Origin: CAZCAC01 sp964496575
GTDB lineage: Bacteria > Planctomycetota > UBA1135 > GCA-002686595
Direction of reading: 5' to 3'
Assembly (NCBI GenBank): GCA_964496575.1
Contig: CAZCAC010000217.1
Span: 1-5,151 of the forward strand
DNA length: 5,151 nt
The position numbers and the translations under genes are program-made. Below, piece by piece: positions 1-5,151 of this stretch; positions within the stretch are counted from its first letter, which is position 1; every line of letters starts with the position of its first letter. The notes under the pieces are model-generated. The model was not told the DNA's origin. It saw only the letters and a program-made list of their open reading frames with translations, and ran no database searches.

Positions 1-55
1 AAATGGAGACACCAGATTAGCAATCTAGCGCATTCAGCCGCTCTGCCACCTCTCC
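1..55 (-). tRNA. tRNA-Ser (anticodon GCT), 3' part cut off by the window edge
   Basis: Read on the minus strand from base 55, this is the 5' part of a class II tRNA that decodes AGC and AGU serine codons. The acceptor 5' strand GGAGAGG covers 55-49, followed by TG. The D arm at 46-30 starts GCAGAG and closes with TGC. The anticodon stem CTAGA (28-24) pairs with TCTGG (16-12), with one G-U pair. The seven-base loop TTGCTAA (23-17) places the anticodon GCT at 21-19. The bases after 12 begin the variable arm and run off the window, so the T arm, the acceptor 3' strand and the CCA end cannot be seen. The overall shape and the anticodon make the serine call firm; only the ends are missing. Confidence 0.93.
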
Positions 56-71
56 GCGCCAGGGGGCGGGG

Positions 72-100
72 ATGTTACCCGCCCTCCTCGCGGCGGACAA
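72..100 (-). promoter_or_regulatory. Sigma70-type promoter of the tRNA-Ser gene
   Basis: On the minus strand a -35 box TTGTCC (100-95) is followed by exactly 17 bases and a -10 box TAACAT (77-72). Each matches the consensus at four of six positions. The predicted start is near base 65, leaving a leader of about 10 bases before the mature tRNA 5' end at 55. The bases after the -10 box are almost all G and C, like the GC-rich discriminators of stable-RNA promoters under stringent control. The boxes are seen directly; stringent control is an inference. Confidence 0.6.
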
Positions 101-245
101 GGGGCACTCCGGCCATCGGGCGCGGATCCTCTGGCCCCGTTGAGCGTTCCCGGGGCTTTTCCGACCGCATTCCGACGCTGCTCCGGTGTACCCCTGCCGC
201 CATTATGGTCTCCTGGACGGGACGGCCTGGTCCACTCGGAGTCGG

Positions 246-268
246 TTTCTGCGCGTTGCGCGCAGAAA
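246..268. repeat. Perfect 10-bp inverted repeat with 3-base loop
   Basis: TTTCTGCGCG (246-255) and CGCGCAGAAA (259-268) are exact reverse complements separated by TTG. The A/T bases lie at the base of the stem as TTT on the left and AAA on the right, the reverse of the A-tract/T-tract order of an intrinsic terminator, and no T run follows on either strand. It could be a protein-binding operator or a transcribed hairpin upstream of the yejM-like gene. The repeat itself is certain; its role is unknown. Confidence 0.6.
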
Positions 269-334
269 GCAGGTTGGGAGGGCATCGAAGCTCTCGAGAA
301 TCGTATTCCGAACAGTCTGTTGACCACTCCAGTG

Positions 335-350
335 GCGGGCGTCGGCCCGC
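335..350. repeat. Short GC hairpin just before the annotated yejM-like start
   Basis: GCGGGC (335-340) and GCCCGC (345-350) pair around the loop GTCG, ending three bases before the ATG at 354. In mRNA this would occupy the place where a ribosome binding site would lie. It either dampens initiation at 354 or argues for the in-frame ATG at 390. In DNA this rich in GC, a six-base stem can arise by chance. Confidence 0.4.
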
Positions 351-353
351 GCT

Positions 354-2321
354 ATGAGCGGCCCTTTTCGATCGACCGAACCCTCGTTCATGAACGTACC
401 GGCCACCTCCTTCCCGACCGACCTGGATCGCCAGGCCCGACAGCACGCCGCCCTCGTCGTGTGGCTGACCAACGTGCTGCTGGGGGTCCTGATCGGGACC
501 GCGTACCTGCACCACCTGCCCGACGTGCTCTCGGCGCGGACGGCAGTGTTCGTGGGCTTCGGGCTGGTCTCGAGCGTGGCCTCGCTGGCGCTGGTACCGG
601 CGCTGATCTTCTGGCTCGTCCTCCGCTTCCTGCGCCGCGCGCGCACCCAGGGGCTGATCATCGCCTCGGTCGGCGCGGCCTTCCTGGTCCTGATCAAGGT
701 CGACACCGTCGTCTTCCGCCTCTTCCGCTACCACTTCTTCAGCTCCGCGGTCTTCAACGTGGCCATCACCCGGGGCTCAGAGGACGCCGTGCACCTCGGC
801 GGGAACGTCTGGTGGCCCGTCTCGATCGTCGTCGCCCTGCTGACCGGCGCGCAGTACCTGCTCTGGCGCCGTACCTACCGCCGCCGCCTGGGCGCCGCCG
901 CGCCGAAGGACCGGAGCGCCTTCTTCTCGCGTCCGACGGTGATCTGGGGGCTGTTCCTCCTGACCGTGGTGGGAGTGGAGAAGAGCATCTACGCGGCCGC
1001 CGACCTGAAGGGCGATCGCGAGGTCAGCACGGCGGCGGAGATCCTGCCCGCCTACCCGCGCTGGCGCGTCTCGAAGCTGCTCGCCGAGGGGCTCGGAGGC
1101 GAGAGGGGGGTCGGCGTGCGCGCCAAGGGCGAGCCGCTGGCGTATCCCCACGAGGTGCCGGTGGTCGACCCCGACGGCCCGCGGCCGAACGTGCTGGTGC
1201 TGGTGGTCGACTCCTGGAGGAGCGACATGCTCTCCCCCGAGGTCACGCCGGAGCTCCACGCGCTCGCCGGCGAGGCGCTCTCCTTCGAGAACCACTACAG
1301 CGGCGGCAACGGTACCCGCTTCGGGGTCTTCTCGATGGTGTACGGCCTGCACGGAACCTACTGGTTCTCGGTGCTGGAGGAGCGGCGCCCCCCCGTGCTC
1401 TTCGAGGCCCTCGGCGACGAGGGGTACGAGTTCCGCGTCTACTCCACGGCGTCGATGGACTTCCCCGAGTTTCGCGACACCGCCTGGGTGCGCTTCGGGG
1501 AACACGTCCACGACGAGCACCCCTCCGAGCTGATCTGGGAGTGCGACCTGCGCGTCGCCTCGATGTTCGAGGAGTACCTCGCCGAGCGCGCGCAGCGCGA
1601 GGACGCCCCGCCGTTCTTCTCCTTCATCCTGCTCGATGCGGCGCATCAGCCGTACTCGTCGCCCCCTCCCCATCCCTTCCAGCCGGCGGCGGAGCAGCTC
1701 GACTACATGGAGCTGGCCAACGACAACTCCGACGGGCTGGTCGAGCGGGTCCTGAACCGGTACAAGAACGCTCTCCACTTCGCCGACGGGATCGCCGCCG
1801 GGATGATCGAGGCGCTGCGCGCGTCGGGCGAGCTGGAGAACACGCTGGTGATCATCACCGGCGATCACGGCGACGAGTTCCAGGAGAACGGCTTCTGGGG
1901 ACACACGTCCAACTTCACCGACGCCCAGGTCAAGGTGCCGTTCCTGCTCCTGGGCCCGGGAGTCGAGCCGGGGGTGGAGCGGAACCCGACCTCTCACCTC
2001 GACATTCCGCCGACGATCCTCGAGCGGCTCGGAGCCTCCCCCGAGGTCCGCCCGAGCTGGTGTCTCGGCGGCAACCTCTTTGAGCCCTCCCCCGATCGCC
2101 GGCCGGTCGTCTCGGGGTGGTCCCACGTCGGCGTGCTCTCGCCCGAGGGGATCTTCCGGGTGAGGATGGGGGGCCACGGCTCCCTCGACATCGACGTCTT
2201 CGACGAACGGTGGCAGCCGCTGCCCGACGCGGCGAAGAGGATCGAGGAGGCGGCGCCGGCGCTGGAGGAGCTGACCGAGGAGTGCGAGCGCTTCCTGCTG
2301 TCGGAAGCGGACAGCTACTAG
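354..2321 (+). CDS. YejM/PbgA-like inner-membrane protein with sulfatase-fold periplasmic domain
   Basis: This 655-residue protein has the two-part build of YejM (PbgA/LapC), which in enterobacteria adjusts lipopolysaccharide synthesis through LapB, FtsH and LpxC. Five hydrophobic segments lie near residues 33-51, 64-90, 101-121, 152-171 and 195-216. A linker leads to an alkaline-phosphatase/sulfatase-superfamily domain from about 278. Visible landmarks are VLVVDSWRSD with Asp286, SGGNGTRFG with Thr321 at the usual nucleophile position, GDHGDE (503-508), WGH (515-517) and SHLD (547-550). The loop SGGNGTRFGVFSMVYG and the stretch TLVIITGDHGDEF align by eye with YejM. Asp504, His505 and His517 are kept, whereas E. 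coli YejM, as I remember it, reads AGRG there, so this copy may be an active hydrolase or transferase. The start is uncertain: ATG 354 has no Shine-Dalgarno sequence and sits behind a hairpin, and ATG 390 (residue 13) also precedes the first helix. The gene stands alone, with no LapB-like or lipid A gene beside it in the window. Confidence 0.9.
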   Translation: MSGPFRSTEPSFMNVPATSFPTDLDRQARQHAALVVWLTNVLLGVLIGTAYLHHLPDVLSARTAVFVGFGLVSSVASLALVPALIFWLVLRFLRRARTQGLIIASVGAAFLVLIKVDTVVFRLFRYHFFSSAVFNVAITRGSEDAVHLGGNVWWPVSIVVALLTGAQYLLWRRTYRRRLGAAAPKDRSAFFSRPTVIWGLFLLTVVGVEKSIYAAADLKGDREVSTAAEILPAYPRWRVSKLLAEGLGGERGVGVRAKGEPLAYPHEVPVVDPDGPRPNVLVLVVDSWRSDMLSPEVTPELHALAGEALSFENHYSGGNGTRFGVFSMVYGLHGTYWFSVLEERRPPVLFEALGDEGYEFRVYSTASMDFPEFRDTAWVRFGEHVHDEHPSELIWECDLRVASMFEEYLAERAQREDAPPFFSFILLDAAHQPYSSPPPHPFQPAAEQLDYMELANDNSDGLVERVLNRYKNALHFADGIAAGMIEALRASGELENTLVIITGDHGDEFQENGFWGHTSNFTDAQVKVPFLLLGPGVEPGVERNPTSHLDIPPTILERLGASPEVRPSWCLGGNLFEPSPDRRPVVSGWSHVGVLSPEGIFRVRMGGHGSLDIDVFDERWQPLPDAAKRIEEAAPALEELTEECERFLLSEADSY

Positions 2322-2351
2322 AGGTCCGGCCGAAAACGGCCGGACCTCTAG
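2318..2351 (+). terminator. 15-bp perfect hairpin overlapping the yejM-like stop codon
   Basis: CTAGAGGTCCGGCCG (2318-2332) pairs without mismatch with CGGCCGGACCTCTAG (2337-2351) around an AAAA loop. The TAG stop codon at 2319-2321 is part of the left arm. No T run follows, so this is not a textbook intrinsic terminator. The stability of the stem and its position directly at the gene end still make a transcription-end or mRNA 3'-end role the best reading. It is symmetric, so it could also serve transcripts arriving from the convergent gene, where the loop reads TTTT. Confidence 0.65.
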
Positions 2352-2374
2352 ATCATGTCAACACCTGCGGTGCT

Positions 2375-2443
2375 CCCGCGCCTCCGGCGCGGGGTCGGAC
2401 TTCGTCCGACCTAGAGACACGGCCTCTTCGGCCGCGCCTCTAG
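2375..2443. repeat. Three further tandem hairpins between convergent genes
   Basis: Three stem-loops follow each other with almost no spacer. CCCGCGCC/GGCGCGGG pairs at 2375-2382 and 2386-2393. GGTCGGAC/GTCCGACC pairs at 2393-2400 and 2404-2411, sharing base 2393. An interrupted stem at 2411-2443 has outer arms CTAGAG/CTCTAG and inner arms CGGCC/GGCCG around TCTTC. The outer arms repeat the base of the hairpin at 2318-2351. None has a T run on either strand. Their place, 23 bases past the stop of the minus-strand gene at 2466, fits a bidirectional termination or RNA-end-protection region. Confidence 0.55.
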
Positions 2444-2465
2444 CCGAAGGCCAGCGGCCATCTTC

Positions 2466-3530
2466 TCACTGCCACGTCAGCGAGACCCCGTTGCTGATGT
2501 TGAACTCGGTGTTGCAGGGACTCAGTCCCGGATCCCGGTACCAGAACTGGTAGAAGCGGGTGTCGCCGGGTTGCAGGTTCGCCTCGTCCGAGATCTTCGC
2601 CGTGGACTCGGCCCTGCCGCGGTCGTCGGTGACCCGCACCTGGAGGCGGATGATCGCGCCGCCCACGCAGCGGAGACCGTCGCCGAAGATCTTCCCGTCG
2701 CTGCCGCCGACCTTCCGGTCACCCTGGAAGAAGAGCCCCGCGACGTTCCCCGGACACCGCGCTACGTGGAACACCACGGAGTCGTTCTCGCCGACCGTGG
2801 GGTTGCCGGTGGCGCCGAGCGTCGCCCCCTCGCCCGTGCTGTTCGCGCAACCCTGCGCCGGACCGGGGGTGTTCCCGCACGGGCAGATGGTGCCGTCGCC
2901 GTAGCAGAACCCGCCACCGCCGCCGCCGTTGCCGGTCAGGACCCAGGTGCCGAAGTAGCCGTCGTCCGCCGAGGCGTACCAGTCGTAGACCCTCACCTCC
3001 CAGAGTCCCGCCGGTCCGTTGATCTGGGAGAGGGGTGTGGTCTTGATCCCGACCGCGCCGTCGTCCCAGACGTCGCCGCCGGTGTCGAAGGTCTGATTGT
3101 ACTGGCCGCCGTAGATGTCCGTGTACAGGTCGTCGGCGGGCAGGTCGTTCGGCGCCCCCGACTCGACGAACTCGTAGTCCCCCGTGTTCATGGTCCCGCT
3201 GTTGCCGAAGACGCTGCCGTTGTAGTCGTAGCCGGGCCGCACGAAGACGACGTACTCGACGCCGTTGGGGTCGGCGAGGGTACACATCGCGTCCCCCATG
3301 TACACGTGGCTGAAGCCGCGCAGGGTCAACGAGTCGATCGAGAAGACCGGCTCGGGCACGATCACCGTCGCGGTGCCGGGGACCTGGGGCATCGAGGACT
3401 CCCAGGTTCCATCGCTGATCGGAGTGGAGGGGACGGTATCACCGCCACCGGAGACCGAGAACTGCGCCCGCGCCATCGCCGCCAGGGCGAGGCAGAGACC
3501 GATCGTTGCGAGGTGTTGTCGTGTTCTCAT
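2466..3530 (-). CDS. Secreted protein: P-domain-like region plus planctomycete-type C-terminal module
   Basis: The product has 354 residues when begun at ATG 3530. This start gives a clean signal peptide: basic MRTRQH, a hydrophobic core from about 7 to 19, and an ARA cleavage site before Gln23. A GTG start at 3566 would add 12 arginine-rich residues and is less likely. Residues about 60-200 look like a proprotein-convertase P domain, a beta-sandwich found on secreted proteases and surface proteins. The cues are SIDSLTLRGFSHVYMGDAMC, then LADPNG, and the closing GLWEVRVYDW...GYFGTWVLTG. A six-glycine linker (202-207) leads to a C-terminal module with Cys209, 216, 218, 228, 259, 288 and 339, IFGDGLRCVGG at 281-291 and FYQFWYRD at 326-333. 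I recall this module as recurrent in planctomycete exported proteins, perhaps for surface attachment or sorting. No protease or other catalytic domain is present, so it is probably a structural or binding surface protein. Function beyond that is unknown. Confidence 0.85.
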   Translation of the reverse strand: MRTRQHLATIGLCLALAAMARAQFSVSGGGDTVPSTPISDGTWESSMPQVPGTATVIVPEPVFSIDSLTLRGFSHVYMGDAMCTLADPNGVEYVVFVRPGYDYNGSVFGNSGTMNTGDYEFVESGAPNDLPADDLYTDIYGGQYNQTFDTGGDVWDDGAVGIKTTPLSQINGPAGLWEVRVYDWYASADDGYFGTWVLTGNGGGGGGFCYGDGTICPCGNTPGPAQGCANSTGEGATLGATGNPTVGENDSVVFHVARCPGNVAGLFFQGDRKVGGSDGKIFGDGLRCVGGAIIRLQVRVTDDRGRAESTAKISDEANLQPGDTRFYQFWYRDPGLSPCNTEFNISNGVSLTWQ

Positions 3531-3564
3531 GGTTCTTCGGGGCCTCGACGGGGCCCGCTGCGTC

Positions 3565-3612
3565 ACGGCCGGCGGCGATCCCCCGGGTGCTCCACACGGG
3601 GGAGCGGGCCGT
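3565..3612 (-). promoter_or_regulatory. Structured leader ahead of the secreted-protein gene
   Basis: On the minus strand, ACGGCC (3612-3607) can pair with GGCCGT (3570-3565), enclosing a second hairpin at 3602-3580. The inner stem has CCCCCG against CGGGGG, one T-C mismatch, then GTG against CAC around a three-base loop. It lies 34-82 bases upstream of ATG 3530 and so would fall in the 5' untranslated region if transcription starts near 3640. It does not match any riboswitch family I can recognise. The pairing is seen; a regulatory role is inference. Confidence 0.35.
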
Positions 3613-3646
3613 CACCGGTCCCGTCCCTTGGGGGCTCTCCAGGAGT

Positions 3647-3652
3647 AGTATA
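3647..3652 (-). promoter_or_regulatory. Possible -10 box for the secreted-protein gene
   Basis: TATACT read on the minus strand (3652-3647) matches the sigma70 -10 consensus at five of six positions and lies in the only AT-leaning patch upstream of the gene. No -35 box is recognisable 16-18 bases upstream. Start of transcription would be near 3640, giving a leader of about 110 bases. Confidence 0.35.
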
Positions 3653-3924
3653 CGACGTGTTTCTCATCCGAGGGGCCCCGGCGGGTCGCCGTGAGCCGAG
3701 CGGGGCGGCGGGGACACCACCCTCTTCTCAGCCCTGGCCAGAGAGATTCACCCCCCGAATGGCCGCGCTTCTTCGAAATCCCGCCCCGGGATCGGGCGGC
3801 GGTTCGTTTTCGACACGACTCGAACCGGTTCGGCTGAGCCCCGATGAACGGACCTCTCACCGCCCGAAGACTCTCGGCCGGTTTTCCAGAAACGGGGATC
3901 CCCCGGGCGCACGGCCTCGCTCCG
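3653..3924. other. Stretch without a convincing gene
   Basis: Open frames across this stretch give arginine-, serine- and proline-rich translations with no recognisable domain, and codon third positions are mixed. Two short symmetric elements are visible: CCGCCC (3781-3786) against GGGCGG (3794-3799), and the 12-base palindrome CGAACCGGTTCG at 3821-3832. A minus-strand GGTTCGAGTC looks at first like a tRNA T loop, but its stem does not pair. The in-frame upstream extension of the small ORF, to ATG 3844, lies here and looks non-coding. Confidence 0.4.
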
Positions 3925-4086
3925 ATGCTGCTGCTCCTCGGCCTGGTGCGCTTCCCGATCGACGAGAAGCCCGAGGAGCTCGCGAAGTTCATCGGCGCGA
4001 TCGAGGGACAGCTCGACCGGCAGTACCGCGCTTGGATCGAGGAGCGCCGAGGCTTCAGCGGCGCCGTCCCACCGCCCGGTCGATGA
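3925..4086 (+). CDS. Possible small hypothetical protein, 53 residues
   Basis: I do not recognise this protein. From ATG 3925 it reads MLLLLGLVRFPIDEK, then a helical, charged stretch with QYRAWIEERRGF, and a Pro/Gly-rich end. Of its 53 codons only about 6 end in A or T, compared with about 9 of the 27 codons in the in-frame extension back to ATG 3844. That sharp change suggests coding from near 3925. No ribosome binding site is visible. Its last 32 bases overlap the end of the SDR gene on the other strand, which by itself shapes codon use there. It may be a real small protein, the remnant of a larger gene, or an accident of GC-rich sequence. Confidence 0.35.
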   Translation: MLLLLGLVRFPIDEKPEELAKFIGAIEGQLDRQYRAWIEERRGFSGAVPPPGR

Positions 4087-5020
4087 TCTGCGGCAGCGGG
4101 CGGACGGCGTAGGCGAGCTCCCGCACCGCCTTGTCGGAGCGGAACCAGGAGTAGGTTCCGTAGGAGCGGAAGACCTCCGCCGTCCAGCGCGGTCGGCCGA
4201 GCTTCAGCCGGTCGAGGACTCCGGCGGCGACGGTGCGCACGCGGAGCTGGCGCTGGGTCAGCTTGTGCTTCGGCAGCCGCCCGCCGCAGCTCTCCGCGAG
4301 CATCCGGTACAGCTGCTCCCAGGTCAGGTTGTGGCCGGCGAGGAGGTAGCGTTCGCCCGGGCGGCCGAGCCGCAACGCGGAGACTACCGCGGTCGCGACG
4401 TCGGCGACGTCGGTGACCGAGACCCCGCCCGGTGGGATCCACGGCAGCTTGCCCCGCTGGATCCGGCGGACCAGGACCGACGGGTTGCGGCCGTCGAGGC
4501 GCGGTCCGAGGATCATCGAGGGGTTGACCACCACGATCGGCATCCCGCCCCACGCCGCCGCGAGCGCGCGATCTTCGCCCCGGCGCTTGGTGAGGACGTA
4601 GTTCACCCGCTCGCAGGCGAGCGACCAGGGCGCCCGCTCGTCGAGGACGTCCCCGGTCGGATTGGCGCCGATCGTCGCCGCTGAGGAGACGTGCACGATT
4701 CGCTTCAGCTCGCCGTGTCGCGCCGCGCGCAGGAGAGCGGTGGCTCCCTCGACGTTGATCCGGTGCTGGATCCGGTTCTGCGTCGCCCAGTAGCCCATCC
4801 GCGCCGCGCAGTGAATCAGGCCCTCGACTCCGCGGCACGCCTCCTCCAGCCCGCTGCCGTCGAGGAGGTCGCCCTCGACGAACTCCACCCCGAGCTTGCG
4901 GACGTGATTGCGCGGGTGGTCGGCGCGCACCAGCGCTCGCACCTTCACCCCCTCCTCGAGCAGGGTGTGCACGAGGTGGGCTCCGAGGAAGCCCGTGGCG
5001 CCGGTGACGAGGATTCGCAT
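4055..5020 (-). CDS. Extended SDR family NAD(P)-dependent epimerase/reductase
   Basis: This 321-residue protein belongs to the extended short-chain dehydrogenase/reductase family, cytoplasmic enzymes that oxidise, reduce or epimerise sugars, flavonoid-like alcohols or sterols using NAD(P). It begins MRILVTGATGFLGAHL with the Rossmann GxxGxxG motif at 7-13, then GDL at 50-52 and HCAA at 70-73. The active-site set follows: VSSAAT with Ser112/Ser113, and Tyr141 with Lys145 in YVLTK. NPSMILGP (166-173) follows the catalytic helix as usual. Overall it looks closest to the dihydroflavonol-4-reductase-like and hopanoid-associated (HpnA-like) group, but substrate cannot be read from sequence. ATG 5020 was chosen because it starts directly at the first Rossmann strand; the upstream ATG at 5107 would add 29 residues of unlikely composition across a hairpin and a possible promoter. 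No hopanoid or sugar-pathway gene is adjacent. The 3' end overlaps the small plus-strand ORF by 32 bases. Confidence 0.92.
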   Translation of the reverse strand: MRILVTGATGFLGAHLVHTLLEEGVKVRALVRADHPRNHVRKLGVEFVEGDLLDGSGLEEACRGVEGLIHCAARMGYWATQNRIQHRINVEGATALLRAARHGELKRIVHVSSAATIGANPTGDVLDERAPWSLACERVNYVLTKRRGEDRALAAAWGGMPIVVVNPSMILGPRLDGRNPSVLVRRIQRGKLPWIPPGGVSVTDVADVATAVVSALRLGRPGERYLLAGHNLTWEQLYRMLAESCGGRLPKHKLTQRQLRVRTVAAGVLDRLKLGRPRWTAEVFRSYGTYSWFRSDKAVRELAYAVRPLPQIIDRAVGRRR

Positions 5021-5052
5021 GGGGGAGCGGGACGCGTGGTCCGCGGAGGCCG

Positions 5053-5058
5053 ATGTTA
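5053..5058 (-). promoter_or_regulatory. Possible -10 box of the SDR gene
   Basis: TAACAT read on the minus strand (5058-5053) is the same hexamer as the -10 box of the tRNA promoter at 72-77. It lies 32 bases before ATG 5020, giving a leader of about 25 bases. The -35 position holds only a poor match, and the hairpin at 5074-5090 covers that region, so a repressor or activator could act there. Support is weak. Confidence 0.35.
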
Positions 5059-5073
5059 AGCCGAGTTTCCCCG

Positions 5074-5090
5074 CGAGAGCACCGCTCTCG
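5074..5090. repeat. 7-bp hairpin upstream of the SDR gene
   Basis: CGAGAGC (5074-5080) and GCTCTCG (5084-5090) are exact reverse complements around ACC. The element ends 15 bases upstream of the possible -10 box, over the -35 position on the minus strand. An operator is conceivable; chance is also possible in sequence this rich in GC. Confidence 0.4.
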
Positions 5091-5151
5091 GGCTCATCCG
5101 TGCCCATCTCGCCACAAACGGTACATTCTCCCCGGATTCCCTCGTCGATAC

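Larger units (their letters stand above)
101..353. other. Spacer between the tRNA promoter and the yejM-like gene
   Basis: No convincing gene is visible here. Open frames cross it on both strands, but their translations are rich in arginine, proline and glycine without hydrophobic cores, as expected of out-of-frame GC-rich DNA. The notable contents are the inverted repeats at 246-268 and 335-350, listed separately. No clear promoter for the downstream plus-strand gene could be picked: a TTGACC at 320-325 has no -10 box at a proper distance. Confidence 0.5.

Noticed and set aside
75..203. Minus-strand ORF of 42 residues beginning at ATG 203, with an AGGAGA-like sequence just upstream
   Set aside because: The translation is polar and arginine/proline-rich with no fold cues, and its stop codon lies on the -10 box of the tRNA promoter. 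The good ribosome-binding-like sequence is probably chance.
140..2083. Long plus-strand ORF of 647 codons overlapping the yejM-like gene
   Set aside because: Its translation is dominated by Arg, Pro, Gly and Ala and has no domain. It is the frame-shifted shadow of a GC-rich gene.
777..2177. Minus-strand ORF of 466 codons opposite the yejM-like gene
   Set aside because: It is an antisense shadow with arginine/glycine/histidine-rich composition, whereas the plus strand has clear membrane segments and catalytic motifs.
2333..2361. Minus-strand TTGACA at 2361-2356 as a -35 box
   Set aside because: The proper -10 position falls in the hairpin loop and reads CGTTTT, and no gene follows in that direction; the yejM-like gene lies on the other strand.
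3700..3730. CTGAGA on the minus strand, suggesting a TPP riboswitch
   Set aside because: The other conserved thi-box blocks are absent and the downstream gene has no link to thiamine.
3810..3838. Possible tRNA T arm (GGTTCGAGTC on the minus strand)
   Set aside because: The flanking stem bases do not pair at two of five positions, and no anticodon or acceptor stem is found nearby.
3612..4838. Minus-strand ORF of 408 codons overlapping the SDR gene
   Set aside because: It is out of frame with the SDR gene and of low-complexity arginine/proline composition; the SDR frame holds all the motifs.
1..5151. CRISPR array, insertion sequence or defence system
   Set aside because: There are no regularly spaced direct repeats, no transposase or nuclease genes and no terminal inverted repeats flanking a coding block.

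Overview
The window is GC-rich bacterial DNA holding a partial tRNA, three well-supported protein genes and one doubtful small ORF. The best taxonomic hint is the secreted protein at 2466-3530. Its C-terminal cysteine-containing module (an FCYGDG start, then CPCGN, IFGDGLRC and a closing FYQFWYRD block) resembles, from memory, a module repeated across many secreted proteins of Planctomycetota such as the Saltatorellus/Engelhardtia group. The YejM-like envelope protein fits an organism with an outer membrane. A planctomycete or another deep GC-rich Gram-negative lineage is the best guess, but the sequence alone does not prove it. None of the three main genes has a convincing Shine-Dalgarno sequence, so start codons were chosen from protein architecture.

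Layout from left to right: the 5' two thirds of a tRNA-Ser(GCT) on the minus strand, cut by the window edge, with a good sigma70-type promoter at 72-100. Next is a gene-poor spacer with two compact inverted repeats. At 354-2321 (+) lies a five-helix membrane protein with a C-terminal sulfatase/phosphatase-fold domain of the YejM/PbgA type. Its stop codon sits inside a perfect 15-bp hairpin, the first of four hairpins packed between this gene and the convergent gene at 2466-3530 (-). That second gene encodes a secreted protein with an apparent proprotein-convertase-type P domain, a glycine linker and the C-terminal module. A non-coding stretch (3531-3924) carries its presumed leader and a possible -10 element. 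A possible 53-residue ORF (3925-4086, +) overlaps tail to tail with an extended SDR (NAD-dependent epimerase/reductase) gene at 4055-5020 (-), which has a possible promoter and a small hairpin upstream.

The genes do not form an obvious operon or shared pathway: each main gene stands alone, with its own flanks. I see no CRISPR array, insertion sequence, toxin-antitoxin pair, phage gene or defence island, and no convincing new multi-gene system. The points most worth a second look are the intact metal-site residues in the YejM-like protein, the hairpin cluster between the convergent genes, the folded leader of the secreted-protein gene, and the small ORF with a sharp codon-bias boundary.
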